Positions 13,913 through 14,505 of a DNA stretch of 14,505 nt are shown piece after piece (within the stretch, counting starts at the first letter, position 1; each line of letters opens with the position of its first letter). The stretch is from contig DJNY01000190.1 in NCBI GenBank assembly GCA_002441865.1, positions 28,813 to 43,317 on the forward strand. Reading direction: 5' to 3'. Below the pieces are notes generated by a model, which saw only the letters and a program-made list of their open reading frames with translations, had not been told where the DNA came from and searched no databases. Position numbers and translations under genes: made by a program. Source of the DNA: Lachnospiraceae bacterium UBA6452 (GTDB lineage Bacteria > Bacillota > Clostridia > Lachnospirales > Lachnospiraceae).

Positions 13913-14505
13913 TTAGCAGTTTTTGAATGGCTCTTTTACTTTTTCTTTGTTCTTGTCAAGGAAGAAAGCCATACCATACTTCTGGTCTTCTGTCTCGAAG
14001 CAGTCACCGAATAATTTCTCTTCGATCACAACTGCCTGATCCATATCTACCTGAAGACCTTCGTTAATTGCCTTCTTGCAGTTACGAACTGCGATCGGTG
14101 CATTCTTTGCAATGCCTGCTGCCATCTTCTGTGCAGCCGGAAGAAGCTCTTCCTGTGTATATACGGCATTTACAAGACCGATTCTGTATGCTTCGTCTGC
14201 TTTGATATTTCTTGCTGTGTAGATAAGCTGTTTTGCCATACCAGGGCTGACAAGTCTTGCCAGTCTCTGTGTTCCGCCAAAACCAGGTGTGATACCAAGA
14301 CCGGTTTCCGGCTGACCGAATACGGCGTTATCAGAACAGATTCTGATGTCACAGCTCATGGAGATCTCACAGCCGCCGCCAAGTGCAAAGCCGTTTACAG
14401 CAGCGATAACAGGGATTGGGAATGTTTCCAGCTTGCGGAATACATCATTACCCTTCTTACCGAATGCTTCGCCTTCTGCCTTTGTCAGTGTGCTCATTTC
14501 TCCGA
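13913..14505 (-). CDS. crt: Crotonase / 3-hydroxybutyryl-CoA dehydratase, C-terminal part (partial at right edge)
   Basis: Crt dehydrates 3-hydroxybutyryl-CoA to crotonyl-CoA. The last 196 residues are present. The reading frame continues past an internal Met at 14497 (preceding codons read Gly-Glu), and by family length about 65 N-terminal residues are missing, so the true start is outside. Enoyl-CoA hydratase signatures are clear: NGFALGGGCEISMSCDIRI with the first catalytic Glu, GQPETGLGITPGFGGTQRLA with the second, and the oxyanion-hole glycines. It is the first butyrate gene visible in the operon; thiolase may precede it. A 90-base gap with a strong hairpin separates it from hbd. Confidence 0.95.
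   Translation of the reverse strand, partial: GEMSTLTKAEGEAFGKKGNDVFRKLETFPIPVIAAVNGFALGGGCEISMSCDIRICSDNAVFGQPETGLGITPGFGGTQRLARLVSPGMAKQLIYTARNIKADEAYRIGLVNAVYTQEELLPAAQKMAAGIAKNAPIAVRNCKKAINEGLQVDMDQAVVIEEKLFGDCFETEDQKYGMAFFLDKNKEKVKEPFKNC

Overview
The window looks like a chromosomal segment of a low-to-mid GC Gram-positive anaerobe of the class Clostridia, most likely a butyrate-producing member of the Lachnospiraceae. It carries most of the acetyl-CoA-to-butyrate pathway (crt, hbd, bcd, etfB, etfA), plus ptb and buk for the terminal steps. Use of a phosphotransbutyrylase/butyrate kinase terminus suggests a Coprococcus-like organism; that placement is inference, since no rRNA is present. 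Genes are dense, have strong AGGAGG-type ribosome binding sites, and show no sign of an integrated phage, plasmid or intact insertion sequence.

Layout. 1-446 (-) is the N-terminus of secA, running off the left edge. It is divergent from ptb-buk (678-2688, +). The secA/ptb gap holds two good back-to-back promoters and a Rex-like operator over the ptb -10 element. 2689-3146 is the only long non-coding stretch. It is filled by two abutting long imperfect palindromes. The second carries two apical hairpins with GGA loops that match the CsrA binding consensus exactly or nearly so. 3147-5069 (-) is a two-gene purine operon: a PurO-type IMP cyclohydrolase followed by a stand-alone AICAR transformylase. 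5218-6675 (+) is a membrane-anchored lipase-like hydrolase, divergent from the purine operon and convergent with a PanE-family reductase.

From 6689 to the right edge everything is on the minus strand. In transcription order this is crt (partial), hbd, bcd, etfB, etfA, a clear intrinsic terminator, a 77-residue conserved-looking small protein, azlC, azlD, a 27-codon small ORF, a 61-residue small protein, ybaK and the PanE-family reductase.

Together: Crt, Hbd and Bcd-EtfAB reduce acetoacetyl-CoA to butyryl-CoA, with Bcd-EtfAB expected to couple this to ferredoxin reduction by electron bifurcation. Ptb and Buk then turn butyryl-CoA into butyrate and ATP. Thiolase is not in the window and may lie just beyond the right edge. 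The points most worth following up are the CsrA-like palindromic element after buk, the Rex-like site at the ptb promoter, the split purine gene pair with an archaeal-type cyclohydrolase, and the small ORF between azlD and the 61-residue gene.
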